Below are positions 16,727 to 26,470 of a stretch of 64,000 bases of DNA, piece by piece. Position 1 is the stretch's first letter. Every line of letters starts with the position of its first letter. The DNA comes from Comamonas testosteroni (GTDB taxonomy: Bacteria > Pseudomonadota > Gammaproteobacteria > Burkholderiales > Burkholderiaceae_C): positions 2,480,001-2,544,000 of the forward strand of contig NZ_CP043568.1 in assembly GCF_014076415.1 (NCBI RefSeq). The letters run 5' to 3'. The position numbers were made by a program, and so were the translations under genes. The notes under the pieces are model-generated. The model made no database searches, was not told the DNA's origin, and was given only the letters and a program-made list of their open reading frames with translations.

Positions 16727-18367
16727 ATGAGCGGCAAGCCAGCATCTCAGCCCGGACTTCGCCAGACCATGTCATGGCTGCACACCTGGTGCGGCCTGGT
16801 GTGCGGCTGGCTGCTCTGCGCCATTTTTCTGACGGGCTCGATCAGCGTGTTCCGTGAGCCCATCACGCTATGGATGCAGGGAGGGCCACTGGAGGGCAGC
16901 GGCCAGCAGCCGCTTTCTCTGGACGAGCGTCTGCTGGCCTTGCGGCTGGCCGAGCAGCACCTGAGCAAGACGGCGCCGGATGCGAGTATCTGGCGCATCG
17001 GTCTGCCGCTGCGCACAGGCGAAGGTGTCAAGGTATTCGCACATACCCAGGACGGCGATCTGCAGGCCAGCCTGCATGCGCAGACGGGCGAAGCCTTGCC
17101 CGAACCCGCCACGCGCGAGACCGAAGGCGGCCGGCATTTCATGTCCTTTCATTATTCCCTGCAGGGCGGCATCGCGGGCTTCTGGGTGGTGGGACTGGTA
17201 TCGATGTGCATGATGGTGGCGCTGGTCTCGGGCGTGATCGTTCACCGGCGCATCTTTCAGGACTTCTTCACTTTCCGGCCTGGCAAGGGGCAACGCTCCT
17301 GGCTCGATGCACACAATGCATCGGCCGTGCTCACGCTGCCGTTTCTGTTCATGATCGTCTACACGGGACTCGCGCATTTCTACACCAGCTATATGCCTTG
17401 GCCGTTGCATTCGCTGTATGGGCAGGACCGTTCGGCCTACAGCCGCTATGAGTCCGAGTTGAGCGCCAGACCCAAGGCGAATACGCCTTCAAATGTGCTT
17501 GCCATTGCAGCTGTGGACCTTGTCAGCCTTGCGCAGCAGCCCCAGCCCCTGCTGACGGAGCCTGTTGTGGGCGTCGTGGTGCAGCGACCTGAGGGGGCGC
17601 CGGCCACGATACGCTTCACGGAAGGCAAACCGGAGACAGCGGCGACGCGCCGCCTGGTCAACGCCTCGCGTACCGTGACCTTCGATGCCGTCAGCGGTCA
17701 GGTGCTGGAGCCACCTACAAATCCCCTGTCCCGCAATCTGGCGAGCGATACCTATCCAGTCATCAGCGCGCTGCATCTGATCACCTTTGGTGGCTGGACG
17801 ATGAAGTGGCTGTACTTCGTTCTGGGTCTGATTGGCACCGCAATGATTGCCACCGGATCGATATTGTTTGCAGTCAAGCGTCGTGCAAAAAGCGGTCATG
17901 AATGGGGTGGGGCAACGCATTCCATGTACCGCAGCATCGACGCGCTCAATGTGGCAGCGCTGGCAGGGGCTGCACTGGCGTCGATTGCCTACCTGTATGG
18001 CAATCGCCTGCTGCCCCTGGTACTGGAGGAGCGTTCCAGCTGGGAAATCCGCGTGTTCTTTGCCGTCTGGGCCCTGAGCCTGCTGCATGCTCTGCTGCGC
18101 ACAACGTATAAGGCATGGCGCGAACAGCTATGGATGCTGGCCTTGCTGTGTCTGGGTTTGCCACTGCTCAATGCCATCACTACAGGCCATCACCTGCTGC
18201 TATATCTGGCGCAGGGCGACGACCGGCGAGGTGGGCTGGAGCTGACCTGCATGGCGCTGGGTCTGCTGGTGGCCTGGGGCGCATGGCGGCATGAAAAGTC
18301 GCAGCGTAGCAAGAGCGTGAAGCAGCAGCGTGCGGGTCGTGGCGCGGTTACGGGAGGTCTCACATGA
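16727..18367 (+). CDS. PepSY-domain inner-membrane protein of iron uptake operon
   Basis: 546 residues from ATG 16727, ten bases after the receptor stop. It begins with a membrane helix (about 14-36, TMSWLHTWCGLVCGWLLC), has PepSY-like periplasmic segments (about 60-130 and 260-345), the FHYSLQGGIAGFWVVGL helix, and four to five C-terminal helices. Proteins of this type (PepSY-associated TM helix, FoxB/FpvG-like) reduce ferric siderophores at the inner membrane or help release iron. It overlaps the next gene by ATGA. Haem-ligating histidines in helices (HNASAV, SALHLITFGG) are consistent with an electron-transfer role, but this is inference. Confidence 0.85.
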   Translation: MSGKPASQPGLRQTMSWLHTWCGLVCGWLLCAIFLTGSISVFREPITLWMQGGPLEGSGQQPLSLDERLLALRLAEQHLSKTAPDASIWRIGLPLRTGEGVKVFAHTQDGDLQASLHAQTGEALPEPATRETEGGRHFMSFHYSLQGGIAGFWVVGLVSMCMMVALVSGVIVHRRIFQDFFTFRPGKGQRSWLDAHNASAVLTLPFLFMIVYTGLAHFYTSYMPWPLHSLYGQDRSAYSRYESELSARPKANTPSNVLAIAAVDLVSLAQQPQPLLTEPVVGVVVQRPEGAPATIRFTEGKPETAATRRLVNASRTVTFDAVSGQVLEPPTNPLSRNLASDTYPVISALHLITFGGWTMKWLYFVLGLIGTAMIATGSILFAVKRRAKSGHEWGGATHSMYRSIDALNVAALAGAALASIAYLYGNRLLPLVLEERSSWEIRVFFAVWALSLLHALLRTTYKAWREQLWMLALLCLGLPLLNAITTGHHLLLYLAQGDDRRGGLELTCMALGLLVAWGAWRHEKSQRSKSVKQQRAGRGAVTGGLT

Positions 18368-18681
18368 AAGCGGCGGCAATGACCAAGGCACAGACCACGC
18401 GCTATCGCTGGGCCGTGCTGCTGCGCGTGCTGATGGTCACGCTGGGTGGCTATGCGCTCACGGCGCTGGCATGCGCCGTGCTGGCCCATGCGCTTGCGGC
18501 CGTGGGTGCCATGCAGCGTGCACCTGCGGTGTTGTTATCAACCTTGGTCAGCTTTTTGCTCTACACCGCAGTGGCACTTTGGGCCTTCCATGTGCGCAAC
18601 CTGCTGCGCGTGATGGCATGGATGGCGGGCTCGGCTGCCTTGCTGACGGCTGCGCTGCAGGCGCTGAAAGGCCTGGCATGA
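18364..18681 (+). CDS. DUF3649 small membrane protein (iron uptake operon)
   Basis: 105 residues with three hydrophobic helices (about 18-48, 53-75, 80-103) and the family-like segment VLLRVLMVTLGGYALTALA. DUF3649 proteins occur almost only between PepSY and DUF3325 genes in siderophore operons, as here. Molecular role unknown; presumed partner of the PepSY protein. Start and stop overlap both neighbours by ATGA, indicating tight translational coupling. Confidence 0.8.
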   Translation: MKAAAMTKAQTTRYRWAVLLRVLMVTLGGYALTALACAVLAHALAAVGAMQRAPAVLLSTLVSFLLYTAVALWAFHVRNLLRVMAWMAGSAALLTAALQALKGLA

Positions 18682-19034
18682 GTCTGTGGCCGGTGATGGT
18701 CTGCGCCGTGGCGCTATGTCTGGCAGGCATGCTGGTGCTGAGCCAGGCGATGGACAGGCATTGCGATCAGCTTGTACCGCGCGGCGAGCCCGGGCCGGCG
18801 GTGCGGGTCGTGCTGCGTCTGGCGGGGGCGGCGCTGATGCTGCTGGCACTGTGGCACTGCGCAGGCTTCTGGGGTGGCGCGGTGGGAGCATTGGTCTGGC
18901 TGGGCTGCCTGAGTGTGGCCGCGCTGGCCCTCACATGGCTGCTCGCCTATATGCCTCGGTGCGCTGCAGCGCTTGTGGGGACGGGCGGCCTGGCTGCCTT
19001 GGCCTGGACGGTTCTGGTCGCATCAACGAGATGA
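18678..19034 (+). CDS. DUF3325 small membrane protein (iron uptake operon)
   Basis: 118 residues, four helices (about 3-22, 38-62, 64-84, 92-112). Sequence around AMDRHCDQLVP matches the pattern of DUF3325 proteins, which follow DUF3649 in iron-uptake operons of Pseudomonas and Burkholderiales. ATG 18678 overlaps the stop of the previous gene. Function unknown; last gene of the operon. Confidence 0.78.
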   Translation: MSLWPVMVCAVALCLAGMLVLSQAMDRHCDQLVPRGEPGPAVRVVLRLAGAALMLLALWHCAGFWGGAVGALVWLGCLSVAALALTWLLAYMPRCAAALVGTGGLAALAWTVLVASTR

Positions 19035-19387
19035 CCGCTGCTGCAAGATCGCAGTGGTTATTTCAGGGGGAGTCAGAGGCGTGATCTTGGGCATAGTCCG
19101 GAGTTCACAGGCCGAGACCGCGGACTCCGGATCGTTTTGTCGCAAAGGGCTGTCCGGTTATCGATGCATCCAATCGGCAGTCTAAAGATGGACCGGAGCT
19201 GTCTGCTCGGCCATGAGCTATCTACCGGATGCTGGCCGGGATTTTTGACGGTTTTTTGCACCTCGGGCGGCCGTTCTGGAAACCTCTTTGTGGATTGTTG
19301 TGGCTATTGCCGATGTGTGAAGCCGTGTAGCAGGCGCAAAATACATGCATTCGCCGATTTTCCCCGCTCCGAAACGATTGCCCGCCC
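19035..19387. other. 353-base gap with operon-end hairpin and clc leader
   Basis: No gene. Apart from the hairpin at 19097-19137, I see only AT-richer sequence before 19388 that probably holds the clc promoter. Confidence 0.6.
19097..19137 (+). terminator. Probable terminator of the iron-uptake operon
   Basis: TCCGGAGT (19097-19104) pairs with ACTCCGGA (19124-19131), followed by TCGTTTT. It lies 63 bases after the last gene of the operon. Confidence 0.65.
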
Positions 19388-20818
19388 ATGCAGCAAGAGC
19401 CAGATTTCTTTCACAACCTCAATGAAGAGATGCGCGACGGAAAGCGCTGGCTGGAGCGGACGGTGGTGCTGGCATATGCCGCGGCAGCGGGCCTGAGTGT
19501 GGTGGCTTTCACGCTGCTGGCCGAAGCGGCGTTCGGCTTTTTCGAGAGCATCTACCACGGTGTCAATGGCTGGCTGGTGCTGATCTGGATGCCCGCCATC
19601 ACGGCGGCAGCAGTCTGGGCAACGCGCAAATGGGCTCCCGGTGCCAGCGGCTCGGGCATCCCGCAGGTGATTGCCACGCTGGAGCCATCGGTCGATGCTG
19701 GTTTGCGCAAGCGCTTTGTGTCGCTGTGGCTGTCGTTTGCAAAGATCGTGCTGTCCAGCGCGGGCTTTCTTGCGGGGCTGTCGATAGGACGGGAAGGGCC
19801 GTCTGTGCAGGTGGCTGCAGGTGTCATGCATTCGGCGCGACGCTGGTTGGGCCCCAAGTCCGTCATCAATACCCATGCCTTGCTGGTGGCTGGTGGAGCG
19901 GCGGGTATTGCTGCAGCCTTCAACGCGCCGCTGGCGGGCGTGGTGTTTGCAATCGAGGAACTCTCGCGCAAGCTGGAGTCGCGCTCCAGCGGGCTCATCA
20001 TCGCGGCCATTGTGCTGGCCGGTCTGATGGGGGTCTCGGTCTTCGGCAACCTGAGCTACTTTGGTCGCATTCGTGTGGCAGAGCTCGGCTGGCGTGATCT
20101 GCTGCCTTGTCTTGCCGTGGCCCTGACCTGCGGCGTGCTGGGCGGCTTGTTCGCCAAGCTCATGACCCACTCGCTGACTTCGTCCACCGAGCGTCTCAAC
20201 AAGCTCAGGTCACGCTTTCCCATCCGCTTTGCGGCAGCGCTGGCCCTGCTGATTGCCGTCATTGGCGTGGTCACCGGCGGCGCCACCTTTGGCGCGGGCT
20301 CCGAAGCCGTCAAGCATATGCTGCAGGGCGAGGCCGATGTGCCCGAGTTCTATGTCACGCTCAAATTCATCGCCACCTGGCTATCGGCCTGGGTGGGCGT
20401 ACCCGGCGGTATCTTTGCGCCTTCGCTGTCGATTGGCGCAGGCGTGGGGAATAACGTTGCATCGATTGTTGGAACTACGGATATAGCTCCTGCATTGATA
20501 GCAATGGGCATGGCGGCCTTCCTGGCGGCAGTCACCCAGGCGCCGCTGACGGCCTTCATCATCGTGATGGAGATGGTGGACGGCCACTCACTGGTGCTGA
20601 GCCTGATGGCATCGGCCATGATCGCCAGCATGATCTCGCGCATGATTGCGCGGCCGCTGTATGAATCGCTGGCCTTGCACATGCTCCAGGTGGCAAGGGC
20701 CTCTTTGCCCAAGGAGCCGGAGCCTGAAGCCACTGCGGCTCCAGCGGAGTCCACGCAGCCAGTGACACTGGATGAGTCATCCGAGCCCGATGCGCTGCAA
20801 AAGTCGCGTCAAGACTAG
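19388..20818 (+). CDS. ClC-family chloride channel / H+-Cl- antiporter
   Basis: 476 residues with the ClC ion-path motifs: GSGIPQ (about 95-100), GREGPSVQ with the gating glutamate (about 137-144), and GGIFAPSLSIGA (about 340-351). The proton-side glutamate is present in VVFAIEELSRK, suggesting an antiporter rather than a pure channel. It has about 10-12 membrane helices and no CBS domains. The C-terminal 45 residues are acidic and Pro/Glu-rich. Role in the cell: chloride and proton exchange, perhaps in acid resistance. Confidence 0.9.
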   Translation: MQQEPDFFHNLNEEMRDGKRWLERTVVLAYAAAAGLSVVAFTLLAEAAFGFFESIYHGVNGWLVLIWMPAITAAAVWATRKWAPGASGSGIPQVIATLEPSVDAGLRKRFVSLWLSFAKIVLSSAGFLAGLSIGREGPSVQVAAGVMHSARRWLGPKSVINTHALLVAGGAAGIAAAFNAPLAGVVFAIEELSRKLESRSSGLIIAAIVLAGLMGVSVFGNLSYFGRIRVAELGWRDLLPCLAVALTCGVLGGLFAKLMTHSLTSSTERLNKLRSRFPIRFAAALALLIAVIGVVTGGATFGAGSEAVKHMLQGEADVPEFYVTLKFIATWLSAWVGVPGGIFAPSLSIGAGVGNNVASIVGTTDIAPALIAMGMAAFLAAVTQAPLTAFIIVMEMVDGHSLVLSLMASAMIASMISRMIARPLYESLALHMLQVARASLPKEPEPEATAAPAESTQPVTLDESSEPDALQKSRQD

Positions 20819-20990
20819 GCTGTCGGTTGAATCGATGAGCAGCGTCTAAGCGGAATTGAACAAGCTCTGGGCCAACGGTCTTATGCACGGGTGACGTCAG
20901 GCGTGAAGGTAATCTGGACGTGAGGTGTAGTCGCTGAGTCGGGTCTACATGCTCTTTGAGCGTGTCGCTGTGCATGGCGCGCTTCGGGCA

Positions 20991-21635
20991 TTACGCTTGT
21001 TTGCGCACCATCACATGCATGGCTCGTTCGCCCTGTCTCACTTCGGCGACCTCATAGCCCAGCGCACGCATGTCCAAGCCCTGCCAGAGGTTTTCGCCGG
21101 ACCCCATCAACAGAGGACGTACAGCTAGGTGAATCTCATCGACCAGGCGCGCCTGAAGGAACTGTCGCACGGTGGCTACGCCGCCGCCAATGCGAATATC
21201 GCGATCACCTGCTGCCTTGGCTTGCGCCAGCGCCGATGCAATCCCGTCAGTGACGAAGTGAAAATCAGTGCCTCCCTGCATGCGCAGCGAGGGCCGCGCA
21301 TGGTGGGTCAGGACAAATGCGGGCACGTGATAGGGCGGCTCATCGCCCCACCAGCCCTTCCAGCTTTCGTCGGGCCAATGGCCGCGTATCGGTCCGAACA
21401 TATTGCGCCCCAGAATCCACGCACCGATGTTCTCGAAGGAGCGTTCGGCCATCTGATTGTCGACACCTGTTTCGCCGATCTGAGACCCCCCATGCATGCG
21501 CTGAAAGACTTGAGTGGGGAAGAACCACTCAAGGATCTCAGGCCCACCGACGCCGAGGGGGTGCTGCAAATCCTGGTTGGGGCCAGCGGAGTAACCGTCC
21601 AGCGAGATGCCGAAGCAGAGGACTTTGACTTTCAT
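20991..21635 (-). CDS. Dihydrofolate reductase / RibD-like family protein
   Basis: 214 residues starting MKVKVLCFGISLDGYSAGP, the first strand and loop of the RibD C-terminal/DHFR fold. WILGRNMFGPIRGHWPDESW and IRIGGGVATVRQFL supply the NADPH-binding GGG segment, and VDEIHLAVRPLLMGSGENL the conserved last strands. These stand-alone YyaP/YwjB-like proteins are presumed NADPH-dependent reductases of unknown substrate. ATG 21635 follows AAAGGTG on the minus strand; the frame is open upstream, but without family sequence. Confidence 0.87.
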   Translation of the reverse strand: MKVKVLCFGISLDGYSAGPNQDLQHPLGVGGPEILEWFFPTQVFQRMHGGSQIGETGVDNQMAERSFENIGAWILGRNMFGPIRGHWPDESWKGWWGDEPPYHVPAFVLTHHARPSLRMQGGTDFHFVTDGIASALAQAKAAGDRDIRIGGGVATVRQFLQARLVDEIHLAVRPLLMGSGENLWQGLDMRALGYEVAEVRQGERAMHVMVRKQA

Positions 21636-21865
21636 GACGGAACACCTTTCAGATGAGAGAGCGATGATCGATGGCCTCGATATCAACGTCTGTACCTAGC
21701 GTTTCCACATGCCTCGGCCCCCCTTCGCATTGTTGAGCGCAGGGTGTTGGGCCCGAAGACGCGTCGGACCGCTGCTTTGGGCATCCGCCTGAATGGACGC
21801 TGCTGCTGCGGGCCCTGTCATCCAGCTCGCTGCTCCGCTTGGTCGCAATTCAAGCGATCCATTCT

Positions 21866-24259
21866 TCAACCGCATGACCCCACAAAGCCGCAGGCGGTAC
21901 AGAACTGACAGCCATCCTTTTTGATCATGGCATGTGCTCCGCAGTCGGGACATTTTTGACCGGTGACTGAGGCATTGCTCTCAGCTGGAGATGCCGGCGT
22001 GGCCGCCGTGCTGGGCGCGGGCTGAGGCAGGCCACGGTTGGCGATGATGCTCTGGATGGCATAGGCCAGCAGGGCCACCTCGCTGTCGTGCCAGAGCGGG
22101 ATGCTGCTGCCGTCCTCGCGCGTTCTGCTGCCATAGCGCACGGGGCCGCGATCCCAGGCCACCTTGCGCAGATCGGCCAAGGCCTTGTCGAGAAAGCCGC
22201 CACGCGCGGCCAGGCTCAGGCTGCGCATGGTGGCCGTGATCCATTGCTGGCTCTCCCCGGTCTGGCCCACGGGCATGAAGAACTCGATGGGACGCTCCAC
22301 ACCGTCGACCACCATGAAGCTGACGACCAGGTAGAGACGCCTTATGCCGTCATGCGTGAAATATTCGATCTTGTCCACCACGGCGTTGAGCGGCCCCTCG
22401 GGGCGGCGCTCGATCACGGCTGTCATGCCGTTGGAGCCTGAAAAACTGATAGCGGCTTGCGCTTTATCAGTGGGCGTTTGAGAGGGTTTTGAGGCCGATT
22501 CTGTGGAGAGCACTGCACCCAGCGTATCGTTGGGGCGGTAGGTGGCACAGCCCTTGAGGCCGGCCTCCCAGCATTCCATATAGAGGTGTTTGAAGTCCTC
22601 GAACGGATAGTCGGCCGGGATGTTGACGGTCTTGGAAATCGAGGTGTCGATAAAGGGCTGGACGCAGCGCATCATGGCCACATGCTCGCTGGCGCTCAGC
22701 TCCAGGGCGCTGACAAAGCACTCGGGCAGCGGTGCCTCATCGCCGTGCAAGGCCTTGTACAGGCGGTAGGCGTGATCCTGCACGGTGTAGAACTGCTCGC
22801 CGCCGTCGGCCGTGCGCTTTTTGCGCGTATAGGTCCAGGAAAAAGCGGGCTCGATGCCGTTGGATGCATTGTCGGCAAAGGCCAGCGACACGGTGCCCGT
22901 GGGGGCGATGGACAGCAGATGGCTGTTGCGCAGCCCATGTTTTCTGATGTCCGCACGCAGTTCCTTGGGAAGGCGTTTGGCAAAGCCGCTTTTCAGATAC
23001 TGCTTGGCGTTGAGCAGCGGGAAGGCACCTTTTTCCCGTGCCAGCTCTACCGAGGCTGCGTACGCTGCATCACGCATATTGCGGGCTATGGTTTCGGCCT
23101 GCTGCAGACCTTCATCGCTGGCGTAATGCAGGCCCAGCAGAATCAGGGCGTCTCCCAGCCCTGTGAAGCCCACGCCGATGCGGCGCTTTTGCTGTGCCTC
23201 GCGCTGCTGCTCGGGCAGGGGCCAGACGGTGGCATCCAGCACATTGTCCAGCATGCGTACCTGAACCGCGACGGCGGCGCGAAAGGCTTCCAGGTCGAAG
23301 AAAGCCTGGGGGGTGAACGCCTCGCGCACAAAGCGCGTGAGGATGACCGGGCCCAGATCGCAGCAGCCGTAGGGCGGCAGGGGTTGCTCGCCACAGGGAT
23401 TGGTGGCGGCAATCTGCTCGGCATACCAGAGGTTGTTATCGGCATTGATATTGTCGAGGAACAGAATGCCGGGCTCGGCGAAGTCATAGGCCGAGCGCAT
23501 GATGGCATCCCACAGCGTGCGTGCAGGCTGGCTTTGATAGACCCAAAGACCATCGTCGCGGCGATGGGCGCCGGCCTGTATCTGTGCCTCGCTGGGGCTG
23601 GCGACATGCACCAGCTCCCATTCGGCGTCGTCCCTGACTGCCTGCATGAAGGCGTTGCTGACACCGACCGAGACATTGAAATTGTTCCAGCGGCCCTTTT
23701 GTCGCTTGGCGGTAATGAACTCCAGCACATCGGGGTGGTCAATGCGCAGCACGCCCATCTGGGCGCCGCGTCGCGCACCCGCCGACTCCACCGTGGTGCA
23801 GGATGCATCGAAGACATCGATGAAGGAGCAGGGCCCCGACGCATTCGAATTGGTGCCGCGCACCAGCGCACCACGTGGGCGCAGATTGGAAAAGTCATAA
23901 CCCACGCCGCCGCCGCGGCGCATGGTCTCGGCCGCCTGCGACAGCGCCGTGTAGATGCCGGGGTTGCCCTGGGTGTCGAAGCCATTGGTGGCATCGGCGA
24001 CGGGCTGCACAAAGCAGTTGATCAAGGTGGCCTTGGTGTCCAGCCCCGCAGCCGCCATGATGCGGCCGGCACCGATGGCGCCGAGTTGCAGATTGAGCAG
24101 AAATTTTTGCTCCCAATGGGCTTGAATCTCGGGCTTCTCAACGGCTGCCAGGGCTCGTGCCACGCGGGCAAACAGGTCTTGTTCGGATTGCTCGCCGTCG
24201 GCCAGATATTTTTCGGCCAGCACATCCTGGCTGATGGCCTGTGGAGGGAGTGTGTTCAT
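21866..24259 (-). CDS. nrdJ: Adenosylcobalamin-dependent (class II) ribonucleotide reductase
   Basis: 797 residues. The N-domain has the substrate-loop Cys in [10 protein letters not shown] (about residue 82), the active-site NxCxE motif in [19 protein letters not shown], and [15 protein letters not shown]. The C-terminal tail carries a zinc-ribbon and redox cysteines (CPDCG then CQFCTACG). It makes deoxyribonucleotides using B12 radical chemistry, independent of oxygen. The linker before the tail (about 600-625, [17 protein letters not shown]) is encoded by a copy of the dispersed palindromic repeat at 22448-22492. Start 24259 has GAGG upstream; an in-frame ATG at 24271 is possible. No cobalamin riboswitch is visible upstream. 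Confidence 0.94.
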   Translation of the reverse strand: MNTLPPQAISQDVLAEKYLADGEQSEQDLFARVARALAAVEKPEIQAHWEQKFLLNLQLGAIGAGRIMAAAGLDTKATLINCFVQPVADATNGFDTQGNPGIYTALSQAAETMRRGGGVGYDFSNLRPRGALVRGTNSNASGPCSFIDVFDASCTTVESAGARRGAQMGVLRIDHPDVLEFITAKRQKGRWNNFNVSVGVSNAFMQAVRDDAEWELVHVASPSEAQIQAGAHRRDDGLWVYQSQPARTLWDAIMRSAYDFAEPGILFLDNINADNNLWYAEQIAATNPCGEQPLPPYGCCDLGPVILTRFVREAFTPQAFFDLEAFRAAVAVQVRMLDNVLDATVWPLPEQQREAQQKRRIGVGFTGLGDALILLGLHYASDEGLQQAETIARNMRDAAYAASVELAREKGAFPLLNAKQYLKSGFAKRLPKELRADIRKHGLRNSHLLSIAPTGTVSLAFADNASNGIEPAFSWTYTRKKRTADGGEQFYTVQDHAYRLYKALHGDEAPLPECFVSALELSASEHVAMMRCVQPFIDTSISKTVNIPADYPFEDFKHLYMECWEAGLKGCATYRPNDTLGAVLSTESASKPSQTPTDKAQAAISFSGSNGMTAVIERRPEGPLNAVVDKIEYFTHDGIRRLYLVVSFMVVDGVERPIEFFMPVGQTGESQQWITATMRSLSLAARGGFLDKALADLRKVAWDRGPVRYGSRTREDGSSIPLWHDSEVALLAYAIQSIIANRGLPQPAPSTAATPASPAESNASVTGQKCPDCGAHAMIKKDGCQFCTACGFVGSCG
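22448..22492. repeat. Dispersed palindromic repeat, copy C, inside nrdJ linker
   Basis: GATAGCGGCTTGCGCTTTAT resembles GATAGCTGCAGGCGCTTTCT of copy A at 3150 and is followed by a T/G-rich half. It lies in-frame inside nrdJ and codes for a flexible linker. Confidence 0.5.
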
Positions 24260-24515
24260 GGCATGCCTCATGCTAATCGGATGTCGCCTTTGTAGTGCAG
24301 ACTGTTTGGTAGTGCTGTGACGCAGCGCAACATCGGCGATGCACCAAGTGGCCAGAGGCCTCCATCGGCAGAACGGGCCCGCCCCAAAATTGTGACAGAC
24401 CCGCCGAAAATAGATGGAAAAGACCGGGTCGGCGTATGAGGGAGGGCACCGCGCAGGCCAGGCCTCAACAAACGGTATCGGCCGACGACAGGGCGAAGCA
24501 ACGATCTATCGAAGG
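24260..24515. promoter_or_regulatory. nrdJ upstream region
   Basis: 256 bases between leuA (ends 24516) and nrdJ, both on minus. No B12 box, no clear NrdR box pair and no terminator are recognisable; presumably it holds the nrdJ promoter. Confidence 0.35.
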
Positions 24516-26195
24516 CTACGCTCGGGTCTGAATCATGTCCCCCTCAAAGCGCGCAGCGGCATTCATGACCGCCATCACCGATGCGGTGACGATGTTCGCG
24601 TGCATGCCTACGCCAAACCGTGAGCCGGGCACGCCAGGCCATGCGGCTTCGATGATGGCAACGGCGCAGGCATCGGCGCCGTTGCCCAGGCTGCGCTCTT
24701 CGTAGCTGTCGATGCGCAACGGCAACTCCAGTGCAGCGACTGCGGCTGCAATAGGGCCGTTGCCGATGCCGGTGCGCAGCCTGGGTTGCCCGTCGGCATC
24801 GTTCCAGTGCAGTTCGATACCCTGGCCTTGCGGGCTGTCGAACAGGCGATGGCTTTCATAACGCAGTGACCGAGACCCGGCTCGGACATGCAGGTAGGTG
24901 GCTTCAAACAGCTCCCAGATTTGTGCGCTGCTGAGCTCGGTTTCGCTGCTGTCGGCCCAGGCCTGGACGATGGCGCTGAACTCGATCTGCATGCGCCGCG
25001 GCATGGTGATGCCTCTGTCCTTCTGCAGCAGGAAGGCAATGCCCCCCTTGCCGGACTGACTGTTGACACGCACTATGCTGTCATAGGTACGTCCCAGGTC
25101 CTGCGGGTCTATGGGCAGATAGGGTACGCGCCACGGAGCATCGGCTTTCTGCGCCGCAAAGCCTTTGGCAATCGCATCCTGGTGCGAGCCGGAAAATGCC
25201 GTGAACACCAGATCGCCCACATAGGGGTGGCGTGGGTGGATGGGCAGGGCCGTCGAGGCTTCGGCGATGCGTGCCACGGCCGCGATGTCGGAGAAATCCA
25301 GGCCCGGGGCAATGCCCTGGGTGTAGAGGTTCAGGGCCAGCGTCACCAGATCCACATTGCCGCTGCGCTCTCCGTTGCCGAACAAGCAGCCTTCCACGCG
25401 CTGGGCGCCGGCCAGCAGGGCCTGCTCGGCACAGGCTACGCCAGTGCCTCTGTCGTTATGGGGGTGTACTGACAACGTGATGTGTTCGCGCCGTGCCAGG
25501 CGCTGCTCCATCCATTCGATCTGGTCGGCAAATACATTGGCAGTGGACACCTCCACCGTGGTCGGCAGGTTGATGATCATGGGGCGCTTGGGGCCGGCAT
25601 CCCAGGCGGCAATGGCGGCATTGCACACCGCGAGGGAAACCTCCAACTCGGCCATGCAAAAGGTTTCCGGGGAGTACTGCAGCACCCATTCGGTTTCGGG
25701 GTGCTGCTCGGTCAGCTCGAGCAGATAGCGCACATGGTGCTCGACCATGGCAATGATCTGCGGCACTTCCATGTCAAAGACGATTTCGCGGAAGGCCGGG
25801 GCTACGGCGTTGTACAGGTGCACGATTACGCGGCGTGCGCCGGCCACGCTGCGCACGGTGGTGGCAATCAGGTCCTCGCGCAGCTGGGTGATGACCATGG
25901 GCGTGACATCGTTGGGAATCAGCTGGGCGTCGATGAGGTGACGCACGATGTCGAAGTCGGTCTGCGAAGCGGAAGGGAAGCCGACTTCGATTTCCTTGAA
26001 GCCGATGGCGACCAGTTCCTCGAACAGTCGCAGCTTGCGCTCGCGGTTCATGGGTTCGAACAGCGCCTGGTTGCCGTCGCGCAAATCGGTCGAAAGCCAC
26101 ACGGGCGCTTGCGTCAATGTACGGGCAGGCCATTGGCGGGTGGGCAGGTCCACAACGGGAAATGCGCGGTATTTGGTAGAGGGATCAGCCAGCAT
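24516..26195 (-). CDS. leuA: 2-isopropylmalate synthase (long form)
   Basis: 559 residues, the length of the LeuA2-type enzymes. Catalytic-barrel motifs: LSTDLRDGNQAL (metal-binding Asp, about 34-45), GFKEIEVGFPSASQTDFD, SVHPHNDRGTGVACAEQAL with the metal-binding His pair, and GNGERSGNVDLV. The C-terminal regulatory LeuA dimer domain covers about 425-559 (feedback by leucine in the family). It condenses acetyl-CoA with 2-oxoisovalerate, the first step of leucine synthesis. ATG 26195 after AAGG is chosen; the frame stays open through the leader to 26288. Confidence 0.94.
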   Translation of the reverse strand: MLADPSTKYRAFPVVDLPTRQWPARTLTQAPVWLSTDLRDGNQALFEPMNRERKLRLFEELVAIGFKEIEVGFPSASQTDFDIVRHLIDAQLIPNDVTPMVITQLREDLIATTVRSVAGARRVIVHLYNAVAPAFREIVFDMEVPQIIAMVEHHVRYLLELTEQHPETEWVLQYSPETFCMAELEVSLAVCNAAIAAWDAGPKRPMIINLPTTVEVSTANVFADQIEWMEQRLARREHITLSVHPHNDRGTGVACAEQALLAGAQRVEGCLFGNGERSGNVDLVTLALNLYTQGIAPGLDFSDIAAVARIAEASTALPIHPRHPYVGDLVFTAFSGSHQDAIAKGFAAQKADAPWRVPYLPIDPQDLGRTYDSIVRVNSQSGKGGIAFLLQKDRGITMPRRMQIEFSAIVQAWADSSETELSSAQIWELFEATYLHVRAGSRSLRYESHRLFDSPQGQGIELHWNDADGQPRLRTGIGNGPIAAAVAALELPLRIDSYEERSLGNGADACAVAIIEAAWPGVPGSRFGVGMHANIVTASVMAVMNAAARFEGDMIQTRA

Positions 26196-26220
26196 AGAGA
26201 CCTTGGAGTTGAAGAAACGA

Positions 26221-26278
26221 TCACCTGGTCTCCCTGCCCGGATGGGGCTGGCTAAGGCCGGGGTCTGGGAAGACCAGG
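26221..26278 (-). promoter_or_regulatory. Leader hairpin of leuA
   Basis: On the minus strand CCTGGTCT (26271-26278) pairs with AGACCAGG (26224-26231) across a GC-rich centre. It lies 29 bases upstream of the leuA start. It could be an attenuator or translation-control element for leuA. The reading frame through it is open and continuous with leuA, so it may also simply be part of a longer N-terminus. Confidence 0.4.
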
Positions 26279-26470
26279 ATGGGAGCATGCGCGAACGCGT
26301 GCATGCGGACCCCGACCAGATGTCAGAGCCAGTAGGCGTAGCGAAAGCGGGTGGCGATGTTTCACGGCAAAAGTGCGGGTTGATGCAGACGGTAGGGCTA
26401 CTTTATGTCGTCAACGGTATAGACTTCTATCGATAGACATCCATTTGTTGTAGATATTTGGACAGATTGA

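Noticed and set aside
14251..16737. Long minus-strand open frame (828 codons) opposite the TonB receptor
   Set aside because: Mirror of a high-GC gene in the opposite strand; no family motifs or ribosome site, and the plus-strand receptor is unmistakable.
22586..24295. Plus-strand open frame (569 codons) opposite nrdJ
   Set aside because: Shadow of nrdJ codon bias; no recognisable protein.
24260..24515. Cobalamin riboswitch before nrdJ
   Set aside because: Sought because NrdJ needs B12, but no B12 box or CCGCAACTG block is present in the upstream region on the minus strand.
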